DNA from: Treponema sp.
Lineage (GTDB): Bacteria > Spirochaetota > Spirochaetia > Treponematales > Treponemataceae
DNA: 64,000 nucleotides
Direction of reading: 5' to 3'
NCBI GenBank assembly: GCA_017525605.1
Contig: JAFXSM010000013.1
Span: forward strand, 83,161 to 147,160
A program made the position numbers and the translations under genes. Below the pieces are notes generated by a model that worked only from the letters and a program-made list of their open reading frames with translations, had not been told where the DNA came from and ran no database searches. This document shows positions 17,185 to 24,675 of this stretch, in pieces; within the stretch, counting starts at the first letter, position 1; each line of letters begins with the position of its first letter.

Positions 17185-18537
17185 AGACCCCCCTGACAAA
17201 ACTTTTCTTCTTTTCCTTTCCAGAAGCAAGAACACAATACCACACAAAGTAATCTGCACAAATGTTGAGGCCGGTGTCGCAAGCCCGATTCTGAAAAGCG
17301 TCGGATTCACCGTCCGGCTCATCAAATACGAGACCGGAATGCGCACGCCGAATGCTCCCACGATTCCCTGAATCATCACAAATGAAGTTTTTCCGCAGCC
17401 GTTGAAGTAGCCGATGAAGCAGAACAGGAACGAAACAAAAAGAGTGTCGATTGCATAGGCCTTGAGGTAAGAGTGGGCGGCCGCAACGACCTCCCCGTCC
17501 TTGGAGAAGACGGCGGCGAGAAGATTTCCGTGGAAGAAGGCGAAATAGCCCATGAACAGGCCGCAGACCAAAGAGGCCGCAATTGAGTAGAAAAGGGCTT
17601 TTTGTGCCCGGTCATATTTTCCGGCACCGATGTTCTGGGCGACAAACGCGCTCAAGGACTGGGAGAACGCCGACGGAACAAGCATGATGAATCCGCAGAC
17701 GCGCTCCGCAACTCCAACCCCCGCGGAAGCAATCAGTCCCAGCCTGTTGATGATTGCAGCAATCACAAGGAAAGACACGGTGACAAGCCCGTCCTGCAAA
17801 GAAATCGGCGCGCCGGTCTTGCAGACCAGAGCGACAAGCTGCCCCTGCCAACGGATGTTCTTCTTTGAGAAAGCAAAAGGCAGCCCCCTCTTTTTCACCA
17901 CAATCAGACAGAAAAGCACGCTCAAAGCCTGAGCAATGACGGTCGCAAGTGCCGCTCCGCTTGCCGCCATGTGGAAGACGGCGACGAAAAGCAGGTCTGC
18001 GAAAATGTTCACGACGCAGGCGACAAGGACCGTGACAAGAGGCGTTTTTGAATCCCCCATTCCGCGGAAAACTCCGCCCATCATGTTGTAGGCTGTGATG
18101 AAAACCGTTCCCGCGGAGCAGATGTGGACGTACATGCACGTTTTCTCGAAAGCTTCCTTTGGAGTCTGCATGAGGATGGCGAACGGCTCGGTGAGAAAAA
18201 TCATCAGAACCGTCACGAAAAGCGCAAGCAGGGCAAAGAAGATTACGCTCGTTCCAACGATGTCAGCGGCCTTCTCTTTTTTCCCGGCGCCAAGAGCCTG
18301 CCCCATCTGGATGGTCGTTCCCATGGCAAGCCCCACGATTATGAATGTGATTGTCTGCATCATCATGGTTCCCGTGGCGACAGCGGAAACATCAGCCGCA
18401 CTTCCAAACTGCCCGACAATCAGCAAGTCAACCGCGCCGTAAAACGACTGCAGGAACAACGCTCCAAGAACAGGAAGCGCAAAACGAAGAAGCCGTGGAG
18501 CGATTTTCCCGGATGTGAACAAAGTTGTCTCAGACAT
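17182..18537 (-). CDS. MATE-family multidrug/Na+ antiporter
   Basis: Inner-membrane efflux protein of the MATE family (NorM/DinF-like), 451 residues with about twelve hydrophobic segments. The opening GKIAPRLLRFALPVLGALFLQSFYGAVDLLIVG, described here as helix 1 and the conserved YGAVDLLIVGQ motif, is typical. Other landmarks are GLAMGTTIQMGQALGAGK, NMMGGVFRGMGDSKTPL and SAFVAQNIGAGKYDRA. I start at 18537 because TGGAGGG precedes that ATG. A structured leader ending in a terminator hairpin lies directly upstream. The 3' end abuts a beta-helix gene remnant, and the C-terminus (RRKVLSGGS) may have been altered at that junction. Confidence 0.92.
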   Translation of the reverse strand: MSETTLFTSGKIAPRLLRFALPVLGALFLQSFYGAVDLLIVGQFGSAADVSAVATGTMMMQTITFIIVGLAMGTTIQMGQALGAGKKEKAADIVGTSVIFFALLALFVTVLMIFLTEPFAILMQTPKEAFEKTCMYVHICSAGTVFITAYNMMGGVFRGMGDSKTPLVTVLVACVVNIFADLLFVAVFHMAASGAALATVIAQALSVLFCLIVVKKRGLPFAFSKKNIRWQGQLVALVCKTGAPISLQDGLVTVSFLVIAAIINRLGLIASAGVGVAERVCGFIMLVPSAFSQSLSAFVAQNIGAGKYDRAQKALFYSIAASLVCGLFMGYFAFFHGNLLAAVFSKDGEVVAAAHSYLKAYAIDTLFVSFLFCFIGYFNGCGKTSFVMIQGIVGAFGVRIPVSYLMSRTVNPTLFRIGLATPASTFVQITLCGIVFLLLERKRRKVLSGGS

Positions 18538-18550
18538 GAACCCTCCAAAA

Positions 18551-18638
18551 TAAAAAAAGGCTGGATAAAATTCAGGCGTTCCAACCTGCACCTTATCCAG
18601 CCTGTCATTTCCATTTGAATGACACGCCCTCCGCGTGT
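18551..18638 (-). promoter_or_regulatory. Structured leader with attenuator-type terminator before the MATE gene
   Basis: Reading on the minus strand towards the MATE gene: a hairpin ACACGC/GCGTGT (18622-18638), an overlapping hairpin GTCATT/AATGAC (18604-18623), then an 11-base perfect stem AGGCTGGATAA/TTATCCAGCCT (18558-18603) running into a T7 tract (18551-18557), 13 bases before the start codon. The last element is an intrinsic terminator inside the 5' leader, and the two preceding hairpins share bases, so alternative folds are possible. An in-frame leader peptide rich in Arg/His also spans it. Confidence 0.6.
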
Positions 18639-18743
18639 GTTTTTCCATCGTATAAAATCTGATGTAAAAAATCAACGAATGATTCGGCATGATTATTCAG
18701 CAAATTCCAGGTTAATGCTAAAATGCCCGCGCGAGGAAACTTT

Positions 18744-18971
18744 ATGGCAAGTATTTTGATAAAAGACACGACCCGCGAACAGCGAGAGCAGATTGTGCGG
18801 GAGTCGCTGGGAGACGACTACGACGTCGGCTGCGGCTACGAATCCACGGGAATCAACTATCAGCTTTACATCGACGGAATCAAGGAACTTCGCGAACTGA
18901 ACATGGAAGCGAACTGCGGCTTTGAAGTCGCCCACCCGGAAGAACAAAAATCCGGCTGCGGCATGTCGTGA
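18744..18971 (+). CDS. Small conserved-looking cysteine-containing protein, unknown
   Basis: 75 residues from the ATG at 18744 (an upstream ATG at 18723 adds seven). The sequence MASILIKDTTREQREQIV begins a helix-rich N-terminus; four cysteines occur as VGCGYES, ANCGF and SGCGM. No family is recognised. It is divergent from the MATE gene. The composition and codon use look like a real gene, and the cysteine placement suggests metal binding or a redox role, but this is open. Confidence 0.6.
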   Translation: MASILIKDTTREQREQIVRESLGDDYDVGCGYESTGINYQLYIDGIKELRELNMEANCGFEVAHPEEQKSGCGMS

Positions 18972-19013
18972 CGAAAAGCAAATTTTTTTTATTTAAGAAA
19001 CAAAAAAACAACT

Positions 19014-19352
19014 CTACTCACCCATCTTGTCCACGAAAAAGTCCAGGCATTCCTGGGCGTTCTTCGGAAGAGTCTCCATTTTCGCGATGAGCGGACGGTA
19101 TTTCTGGAAGAGCTGGATTTCGCGCGCGATGTCCACGTCCGAGACTGCCGACGGCTTTCCAGTGACAAGGTATTCCACGCTCACACCAAGAGCCTGCGCA
19201 ATCTTGACGGCATTTTCCGCCGACGGCATCTTCGCGGCCGCCGAAAGGTACTGGTCGATTGTCCTCCGGCTTATCCCCGTCTTCTCCGAAAGCTCCTTCA
19301 CCTTCATGTTCTTGAATTCCAACTCGCTCTTCAAATTTTCCCTGAACGCCAT
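19014..19352 (-). CDS. XRE-family helix-turn-helix regulator
   Basis: 112 residues. Residues 10-65 form the Cro/C1-type domain (FKNMKVKELSEKTGISRRTI followed by DQYLSAAAKMPSAENAVKIA and QALGVSVEYLVTG). The C-terminal 40 residues are a helical extension. It is divergent from the three-gene cassette that starts at 19564, with about 210 bases between them, and may regulate it. Confidence 0.85.
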   Translation of the reverse strand: MAFRENLKSELEFKNMKVKELSEKTGISRRTIDQYLSAAAKMPSAENAVKIAQALGVSVEYLVTGKPSAVSDVDIAREIQLFQKYRPLIAKMETLPKNAQECLDFFVDKMGE

Positions 19353-19563
19353 GACGTAAGGTTACTTCTATCTGCGTAAATTTTTCCTTGAATTACCACT
19401 TTAGAAAGATTAGAATTAGACATACGCAAAAAGAAGTAAGACAAATGCCGAGTTTGCGCAAATATGAGTTGCCGAAACGCGACTTTTTGCAAAAAGTTTT
19501 TTTCCGCAATCGGGAAATGATAGTGACGGAGAGTAGAATCGAGAAGCGAATGGAGGAAATAAA

Positions 19564-20043
19564 ATGGAAAATCAGTACGCTGATGAATTTTACGAAGATT
19601 GGACTGAAGAAGACTGCACGGATTTAGTCACGGCTCAGGAAAACTACTTTGAAAATCCAAACAAGGAAACGTATACGGAACTTCAAGTCCAAAGCAAAAA
19701 ATACGAGGCGCAAATAGCCGCGTTGCAGAGTTCAATCGGACTTTTCCAAGCCTTCGGCAACTTTGACGCGAGGAGGACAGAGCTTGAAAAGCTAAAGGAA
19801 AACAACAACGCCGACTTGGAGAAAGCCCGCATGACGCTTCTTGCTCATAGACAAAAATACGAAGCGTGCAAGGGGCGGATTGAGTCATTGCAGAAGCAGA
19901 CCGATGCGTGCCTGAATCAGCTCAACAGGCTTGATGTGTCAAATCTCGATGACAAGCAGACGATTGTTTTTGACCGTCTTCTTAACCAAATGACACAACA
20001 CAACTTGGTTTTTATCAAGCTTATGGATTCTATTTTTAGCTAA
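19564..20043 (+). CDS. Uncharacterised coiled-coil protein
   Basis: 159 residues, acidic, with no signal peptide. Residues 40-125 are strongly coiled-coil (long runs of Glu, Lys, Leu, Ala and Gln; e.g. ARRTELEKLKENNNADLEKA). A ribosome site (GGAGGAAATAAA) precedes the ATG. It is followed 12 bases later by another unknown gene, then by a membrane protein gene, and the three look like one operon. No family recognised. Confidence 0.72.
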   Translation: MENQYADEFYEDWTEEDCTDLVTAQENYFENPNKETYTELQVQSKKYEAQIAALQSSIGLFQAFGNFDARRTELEKLKENNNADLEKARMTLLAHRQKYEACKGRIESLQKQTDACLNQLNRLDVSNLDDKQTIVFDRLLNQMTQHNLVFIKLMDSIFS

Positions 20044-20055
20044 ACGAGGTTTTGC

Positions 20056-21333
20056 ATGGCTGGCTACACTGACGACTTGGAAAACGAAATTGCCCGTCTC
20101 AATTACACCTATCAAAAACTTGAAGAGATTTTGATAAAGCACAAAGATGTCATCGGAGACATTGGTGGAGGGATAGGAACAGTTTTAGGCTCTGTACTCG
20201 ATATTTTCGCGAGTAAAAATGGAAATAATGACACTTCATTGGCAGAAGCATTCGGCACTGCAGGAAGATGGCTGGGAAATTTTTTTGGAGGTCTTAGCGA
20301 AAAGAAAAAGAAGCGAGAAAAACTCGATGAAATTTTCGATGAGATTGCAGCGATTGAAGAACAAAACCGCTCAGTTTTTGAACACGCCATGAATAAATTC
20401 AAAAAGCGTGTTGACACTTGTCTTCGCTTCATTGAAATCAGCAACTCAAGATCCATAGAATCATTCAGCACAGATTCGCAATCGTACATTGGAATGAAAG
20501 CCAGCTGGTATGTGACACTGAAAAGCAAATACTACATATGCCGGTTTGAAAATGTGCTTCGCCTATTTGATGGATTGTCGGCATTGAGGTCGCAATACGA
20601 CAGAGACGCACCAGATGAAGCCTCTAGGGAAATGCAGAAAATCCTAAGAGAAAATTACTCCATAAACCAATATGAAATACTTATGGAATCCGCAGAAGCC
20701 ATTATGAAGGCTGCAACCGGCAACAACTCAAGAAGTCAGGAGCTCCAGCGAATAGACATTTTGTATGCGGAAGACAGCCTCCTGTACCTTACGGCACCTT
20801 ATAGCAACGAATACTTCCTCAAAAAAATCGAGTCCATTTTTGACGGTCTGGTGAACAAACGAAAGAGAACCACCAATTCAACAGCAGACACACGGACGTT
20901 CCTTGAAGCTATTGAGGGGTCAACACTCATGGAACGGTTCCACTTTCTATACATGAGTCTAATTCGAAGATTAGAGAGATATGTCTTTGTTGTCGGAGGA
21001 TTTCTAATTCCGTCCGTTTCACTTTCTATACTGTACATATTCTGGCTGTCCCCACGAATTTTCAGTGTCGTTATTGGAACAGAGATTTTTCTTACAGCAA
21101 TCGTGTTTCTAGCTGGACGTCTGTACGCACGAAATTCCCCAACAAAATTTATGGAAAGAATGGGTTTTCGAATTGGAGACGAGATGGATGGACAAGACTT
21201 TATCCAATTGTTTGAAGAAAAACTAAAAACTGACGAATTAGCGATGGTACTTTCAGAGACAAATCCGCTTTTGGAAAACAATGGCGAACTTAATGCGACC
21301 GAAAGCACGGAACTGCCAGACGATTTGTATTAG
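20056..21333 (+). CDS. Uncharacterised protein with C-terminal membrane hairpin
   Basis: 425 residues. The N-terminal third is helical, with a glycine-rich patch (GDIGGGIGTVLGSVLDIFA) and a lysine-rich turn (LSEKKKKREKLDEIFDEI). About residues 310-360 contain two membrane segments (YVFVVGGFLIPSVSLSILYI and IFSVVIGTEIFLTAIVFLAG). The tail is acidic. It is second in the three-gene cassette, with no recognisable domain. The architecture (soluble sensor or effector plus a C-terminal membrane hairpin) is compatible with a membrane-acting effector, but nothing proves that. Confidence 0.7.
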   Translation: MAGYTDDLENEIARLNYTYQKLEEILIKHKDVIGDIGGGIGTVLGSVLDIFASKNGNNDTSLAEAFGTAGRWLGNFFGGLSEKKKKREKLDEIFDEIAAIEEQNRSVFEHAMNKFKKRVDTCLRFIEISNSRSIESFSTDSQSYIGMKASWYVTLKSKYYICRFENVLRLFDGLSALRSQYDRDAPDEASREMQKILRENYSINQYEILMESAEAIMKAATGNNSRSQELQRIDILYAEDSLLYLTAPYSNEYFLKKIESIFDGLVNKRKRTTNSTADTRTFLEAIEGSTLMERFHFLYMSLIRRLERYVFVVGGFLIPSVSLSILYIFWLSPRIFSVVIGTEIFLTAIVFLAGRLYARNSPTKFMERMGFRIGDEMDGQDFIQLFEEKLKTDELAMVLSETNPLLENNGELNATESTELPDDLY

Positions 21334-21355
21334 ATGGAAAATACAGGAGTATCTT

Positions 21356-22675
21356 ATGAAAAAATTTTTGATTGGACTGCTCGTGGTCGGTCTTGTCGGC
21401 GCGGTAATTTACGGATTGATATATCTCTTTTTCATGAGCACTTACCAGTGTCTTGCGTTTGGGATTCTATTCGGCGTACTTGCGTCCGTGGGAATCTATA
21501 ATATAAACAAAGCAGCAGATTTGCCGGAATCGGCGTTTTCATTGCCATTGCTACTTCTTCTATTCAGTTTTGGGCCAATCGGAATAAACCATGGAGAACG
21601 ATTCTATTGGAGTATTCTATGTGAACTGTCATTCTTGATTCCATATTTTGCATTCATAGCGAAAAAACATCCGTTTTTTCCATTCTCAAGCATCCTGGGA
21701 ATGGTCACGGCAATATTTTTCTATTTTCTTGGACATGAACTTGAAGAAGATTTGCAGAGCTTCATAGCCTATGTCTTCTTTGGAAACTGCATTGGAATTA
21801 TCTCGGGAATAATCGTATACAATTTGATAGAAGAATATAAGCGTGTATTTGTCATGTTTTTTTCCTGTGCGTTGGCAATTGCGAACGGTCTGGGCTTCAA
21901 TTTCGGATTCCAAAACATTTCAATGACAGCGAGCGTTGCAGCAGTAGTTCTAGTAATTATCGTCTGGAACAATGAGCGAATAAACGGAATGAACAAAATA
22001 GTCTTTTGGTTTTCAGTCTTGGCAACCATGGCACTTGGAATCGTTCGCACATCATTCGATTACGATGGAATTTTCTATTATTGCATGATGTGCGAAGCAC
22101 TATATATAATTCCGATTATTTTCTTGCTGATAAGAAGCGACACGCTACTTACAGCCTGCGCTCCGTTCATAATGCTTCTCGGAATGGAAATCGCTGTGCG
22201 TTATTATTCAAAAAGCCTCTACCCCACATCTGCCTCTGAAATCTTTTTTCCACAACTGATTGGACTTGCCGCAGGTTTTGTCGCATCGATAGTCGCATGG
22301 ATTTGCTCGGAAAAAATTTCAAGCGCAATATGGGAAAAACAAAAGGCACAGATAACAACGATTGGTGTTTTACCAGCAAATGTGACACACAACGAAAAAA
22401 CTCCACAAGAACAAGCGCAGAAAACAGTCGTTTCTAGTCAACATACGACAAGAGCAAATCACCCCAACAACAAGATTTTCCCTAAAGTCGAATTCATCAA
22501 TCAAGGACTAATAGATTCTCTTCCTGTCTTTGTTCAATTTTTTATAGGAGTCTTGGCTCTCATACTGATAGTGCTGATAGGTTTTGCTGTCTTCTACTTG
22601 ATTGACATTCTCTTGCTCGATGCAGATCCTATCGGCAGAGCAATTACAGCCATAACTCAATCCGCAAAAGGTTGA
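21356..22675 (+). CDS. Uncharacterised polytopic membrane protein
   Basis: 439 residues from the ATG at 21356 (AGGAG just upstream; the open frame extends 25 codons further but overlaps the previous gene without a ribosome site). It has roughly eleven hydrophobic segments up to residue 325, then a polar linker of about 70 residues rich in Gln/Thr/His, then a final membrane segment near residue 400 (FFIGVLALILIVLIGFAVFY). No transporter signature recognised. Last gene of the cassette that begins at 19564. Confidence 0.72.
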   Translation: MKKFLIGLLVVGLVGAVIYGLIYLFFMSTYQCLAFGILFGVLASVGIYNINKAADLPESAFSLPLLLLLFSFGPIGINHGERFYWSILCELSFLIPYFAFIAKKHPFFPFSSILGMVTAIFFYFLGHELEEDLQSFIAYVFFGNCIGIISGIIVYNLIEEYKRVFVMFFSCALAIANGLGFNFGFQNISMTASVAAVVLVIIVWNNERINGMNKIVFWFSVLATMALGIVRTSFDYDGIFYYCMMCEALYIIPIIFLLIRSDTLLTACAPFIMLLGMEIAVRYYSKSLYPTSASEIFFPQLIGLAAGFVASIVAWICSEKISSAIWEKQKAQITTIGVLPANVTHNEKTPQEQAQKTVVSSQHTTRANHPNNKIFPKVEFINQGLIDSLPVFVQFFIGVLALILIVLIGFAVFYLIDILLLDADPIGRAITAITQSAKG

Positions 22676-22705
22676 TTTCAAACTAAATTTTTTCTTGCAT
22701 GGTGA

Positions 22706-22879
22706 CACCCCGCCAGCGTGAACAAGGGAAACTGCGCTCTCTACGAGGGAAGCGAGAAAAGCGAATACTTCTGCAAATTCTGCGGCTGCCGCGCACCGTC
22801 GATACAGAGCCTCACTGCAAGGAAATGCGCAAGGCACCCCGCCGGCGTGAACAAGGGAAACTACGCGCCTGCGTTGTGA
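22706..22879 (+). pseudogene. Remnant of a tandem CxxC zinc-finger-like domain protein
   Basis: The frame from 22706 encodes 57 residues beginning right after an in-frame stop: HPASVNKGNCALYEG, then YFCKFCGCRAPSIQSLTARK, then CARHPAGVNKGNYAPAL and a stop. CxxC...C-x2-H is a zinc-finger-like unit known to me as a C-terminal repeat in various spirochaete proteins. The phrase HPA-x-VNKGN occurs twice, giving a direct DNA repeat of about 30 bases (22706-22738 and 22834-22866). There is no start codon in front, so it is a fragment; a GTG at 22718 could at most start a 53-residue peptide. Confidence 0.6.
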
Positions 22880-22936
22880 GGCACGAATGCGCACGGATTC
22901 GTTGATTCTGTAACAACATAATGGTACACTCTTTGT

Positions 22937-23323
22937 ATGAAAGAATACATTGCATATCAAGGCGAAAAATTCACAATTGAATGGTACTACTCTCAAAATG
23001 GAGAAAGTCAGCCATTGGAATTTTTCAAAAAACTTTCTCCCTTGGAACAGCAAAAATTCTTTTATCTTGTGAAGCGAATCGGCGACTTTGGATTCATTTC
23101 AGACAAGACGAAATTCAGAAATGAGGACGACGGAATATACGCATTCAAGCCACAGCCGAACAGATTTTTGTCATTCTTTTTCGAGGGCGGAAAAATCATC
23201 ATCACGAACGCATTTGTAAAGAAGAGTCAAAAACTGAAAAAACAGGACAAGGAATGTGCGATTTCTGCTCGCACTGACTACTTGGAGCGAATCAAGGAGG
23301 GGACTTACTATGAATCAGACTAA
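22937..23323 (+). CDS. RelE/HigB-type toxin (phage Gp49-like)
   Basis: 128 residues of the Gp49-like/HigB2 type: FTIEWYYSQNGESQPLEFFK, LEQQKFFYLVKRIGDFG and GIYAFKPQPNRFLSFF, then GKIIITNAFVKKSQKLKKQD, the order of the RelE-fold core in which the strand ending in NAF-KK-QK carries the family signature. Such toxins cleave mRNA on ribosomes. The next gene, an XRE-type antitoxin, overlaps its end by 14 bases; toxin-first order is typical of HigBA. Confidence 0.85.
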   Translation: MKEYIAYQGEKFTIEWYYSQNGESQPLEFFKKLSPLEQQKFFYLVKRIGDFGFISDKTKFRNEDDGIYAFKPQPNRFLSFFFEGGKIIITNAFVKKSQKLKKQDKECAISARTDYLERIKEGTYYESD

Positions 23324-23621
23324 AAGCACTTTTGAGCGCATGATGGAAAATCCCGAGTGGAAGGCGGATTTTGAGAACGGCTACAAGGAATTCCTCATCT
23401 CGGAATTTCTCTGCGAACAGATGGAGCATTCCAACTTGAGCGTAAGGGAACTCGCCTCAAAAGCAGGAGTTTCCCCAACGACAATCCAGCACCTGCGGAC
23501 TGGCAAGGCGGAAAACGTAAAGGTAAGAACTTTGATTTCCGTGCTGCGGGAACTTGGATTCAGCCTGAAGCCTGTTGCGGTCGCCCGCGCGGCAGAGTCA
23601 TCATTCACGACTCGCTATTGA
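23310..23621 (+). CDS. XRE-type antitoxin of the HigBA-like pair
   Basis: 103 residues from the ATG at 23310, preceded by AGGAGG. The helix-turn-helix occupies about residues 45-90 (LSVRELASKAGVSPTTIQHL, then RTGKAENVKVRTLISVLREL). An N-terminal segment (FERMMENPEWKADFENGYKE) would contact the toxin. Overlap with the toxin gene indicates translational coupling; autorepression is expected. Confidence 0.85.
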   Translation: MNQTKSTFERMMENPEWKADFENGYKEFLISEFLCEQMEHSNLSVRELASKAGVSPTTIQHLRTGKAENVKVRTLISVLRELGFSLKPVAVARAAESSFTTRY

Positions 23622-23654
23622 AACACCCCCTACAAGACCTCGTCCGTCAGAATC

Positions 23655-23822
23655 ATGAAGTATTCAGCGACCTGCTCAGGAGTTTTGAATGCAGTCTGGG
23701 GCGCGCTTTTCCACAACTGCGGTTCAGTGCTCGTGGTTGTCAGCGCATTTCTGCTTCTGCTGTACAAAGACATTGGAGACTCGTCAGAATTCAATCGAGC
23801 GAATCACAGTGCCGTCTATTGA
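23655..23822 (+). pseudogene. Possible C-terminal remnant of a heavy-metal P-type ATPase
   Basis: A 55-codon frame overlapping the end of the phosphoesterase gene reads MKYSATCSGVLNAVWGALFH, then NCGSVLVVVSAFLLLLYKD. The pattern GALFHN-x-GS-x-LVV is what the last membrane helix of ZntA/CadA-type ATPases looks like. It has no ribosome site or N-terminal domains. It is either a decayed gene end or a chance hydrophobic frame. Confidence 0.4.
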
Positions 23823-24356
23823 ACAGAGGCCAATGCGCTTGATTCCGTTTTCGTCAGTCTCAATCAAGCCGCATGTCTTTCCATCTTCGCATTTTGGAAG
23901 GGAGATTGAGCCGGGATTGAAGAAGAAAAGCCCTCCATACTCTTCCATTACGGTAACATGTGTGTGGCCGGAGACTACGAGAGTCCCCTTGGGAAGCCAC
24001 GACTTGAGCTTTTCGCGGTCGTAGAGGTGGCCGTGGTGGACGAAAATCCGGCCGTTCAGCTTTCTTTCGGCGGTAGGAAAAAAGAGGTTCGTGTAGGCGT
24101 TCAGGCAAGGGAAGGTCAGAACCATCTCGTCCACTTCGCTGTCGCAGTTGCCGCGCACAGAGATTATCTTTTCTGAAAGCGGGTTCAGAATCGAGGCGAC
24201 GTCTTTTGGGTTCCAGCCTTCAGGAAGCGGGTTTCGCGGCCCGTGGTTCAGGTAGTCGCCGCAAATCATCAGTAAGTCAAAATCAGGGAAAGAATCAAGC
24301 GCGGTACGAAGAGAAGAAGAAGAGCCGTGGATATCAGAAATAACAAGTGTTTTCAT
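23784..24356 (-). CDS. YfcE/MJ0936-type metallophosphoesterase
   Basis: 190 residues. Calcineurin-like phosphodiesterase fold with the metal ligands visible in order: SDIHG (residues 6-10), GDYLNHGPRN near 40, VRGNCDSE near 80, FVHHGH near 115 and VVSGHTHV near 140. Homologues hydrolyse phosphodiesters such as bis-pNPP in vitro; the physiological substrate is unknown. The start at 24356 is chosen because the family begins MKxLVISDIHG; an 18-residue extension is unsupported. Confidence 0.9.
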   Translation of the reverse strand: MKTLVISDIHGSSSSLRTALDSFPDFDLLMICGDYLNHGPRNPLPEGWNPKDVASILNPLSEKIISVRGNCDSEVDEMVLTFPCLNAYTNLFFPTAERKLNGRIFVHHGHLYDREKLKSWLPKGTLVVSGHTHVTVMEEYGGLFFFNPGSISLPKCEDGKTCGLIETDENGIKRIGLCSIDGTVIRSIEF

Positions 24357-24485
24357 AATGCGAAAATTATACATCAAAGGAATGAAAACTGAAATTTCAT
24401 AAATAAACATATCAATTGCACATTTTTCGACAAACTGATAGATTTGTCTTCATCAATTCTAAAACCAAAAACAAGGAGGACAGCC

Positions 24486-24557
24486 ATGAAAAAATCAATC
24501 AGCACAATCTCATTCAACGCAAACACAAAAAAGGAAGCAACGGCTGTCCGTCTGTAA
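24486..24557 (+). CDS. Putative 23-residue leader peptide upstream of rtcB2-prfH
   Basis: A very strong ribosome site (AAGGAGGACAGCC) precedes an ATG opening a 23-codon frame starting MKKSISTISFNANTKK and ending in TAA. It lies 118 bases before rtcB, with no other gene between. The short, basic, Ser/Thr/Asn-rich peptide is not a known protein. Given that the downstream genes repair and rescue damaged ribosomes, it could be a translation-sensing leader. The 265-base gap otherwise holds only AT-rich sequence and a run of repeated AATTCGC-type words near 24557-24575. Confidence 0.5.
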   Translation: MKKSISTISFNANTKKEATAVRL

Positions 24558-24675
24558 AAAATTCGCGAGAATTCGCAGAAAATCCGTAAAAAATTCAGCG
24601 CAATTATCTCAAGAATAAGACACTCGGAAAATCAAATCCGTTGCTATCCGTAATTCTCAAAAACACAAGGATTTT

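Noticed and set aside
19388..19627. A 79-codon frame upstream of the coiled-coil gene
   Set aside because: It overlaps the ribosome site and start of the better-supported gene at 19564, has no ribosome site of its own, and an unnatural basic composition.
22699..22905. A 68-codon frame rich in Arg starting ATG at 22699
   Set aside because: It is an out-of-frame reading of the zinc-finger-like fragment; the CxxC module is clearly in the next frame.
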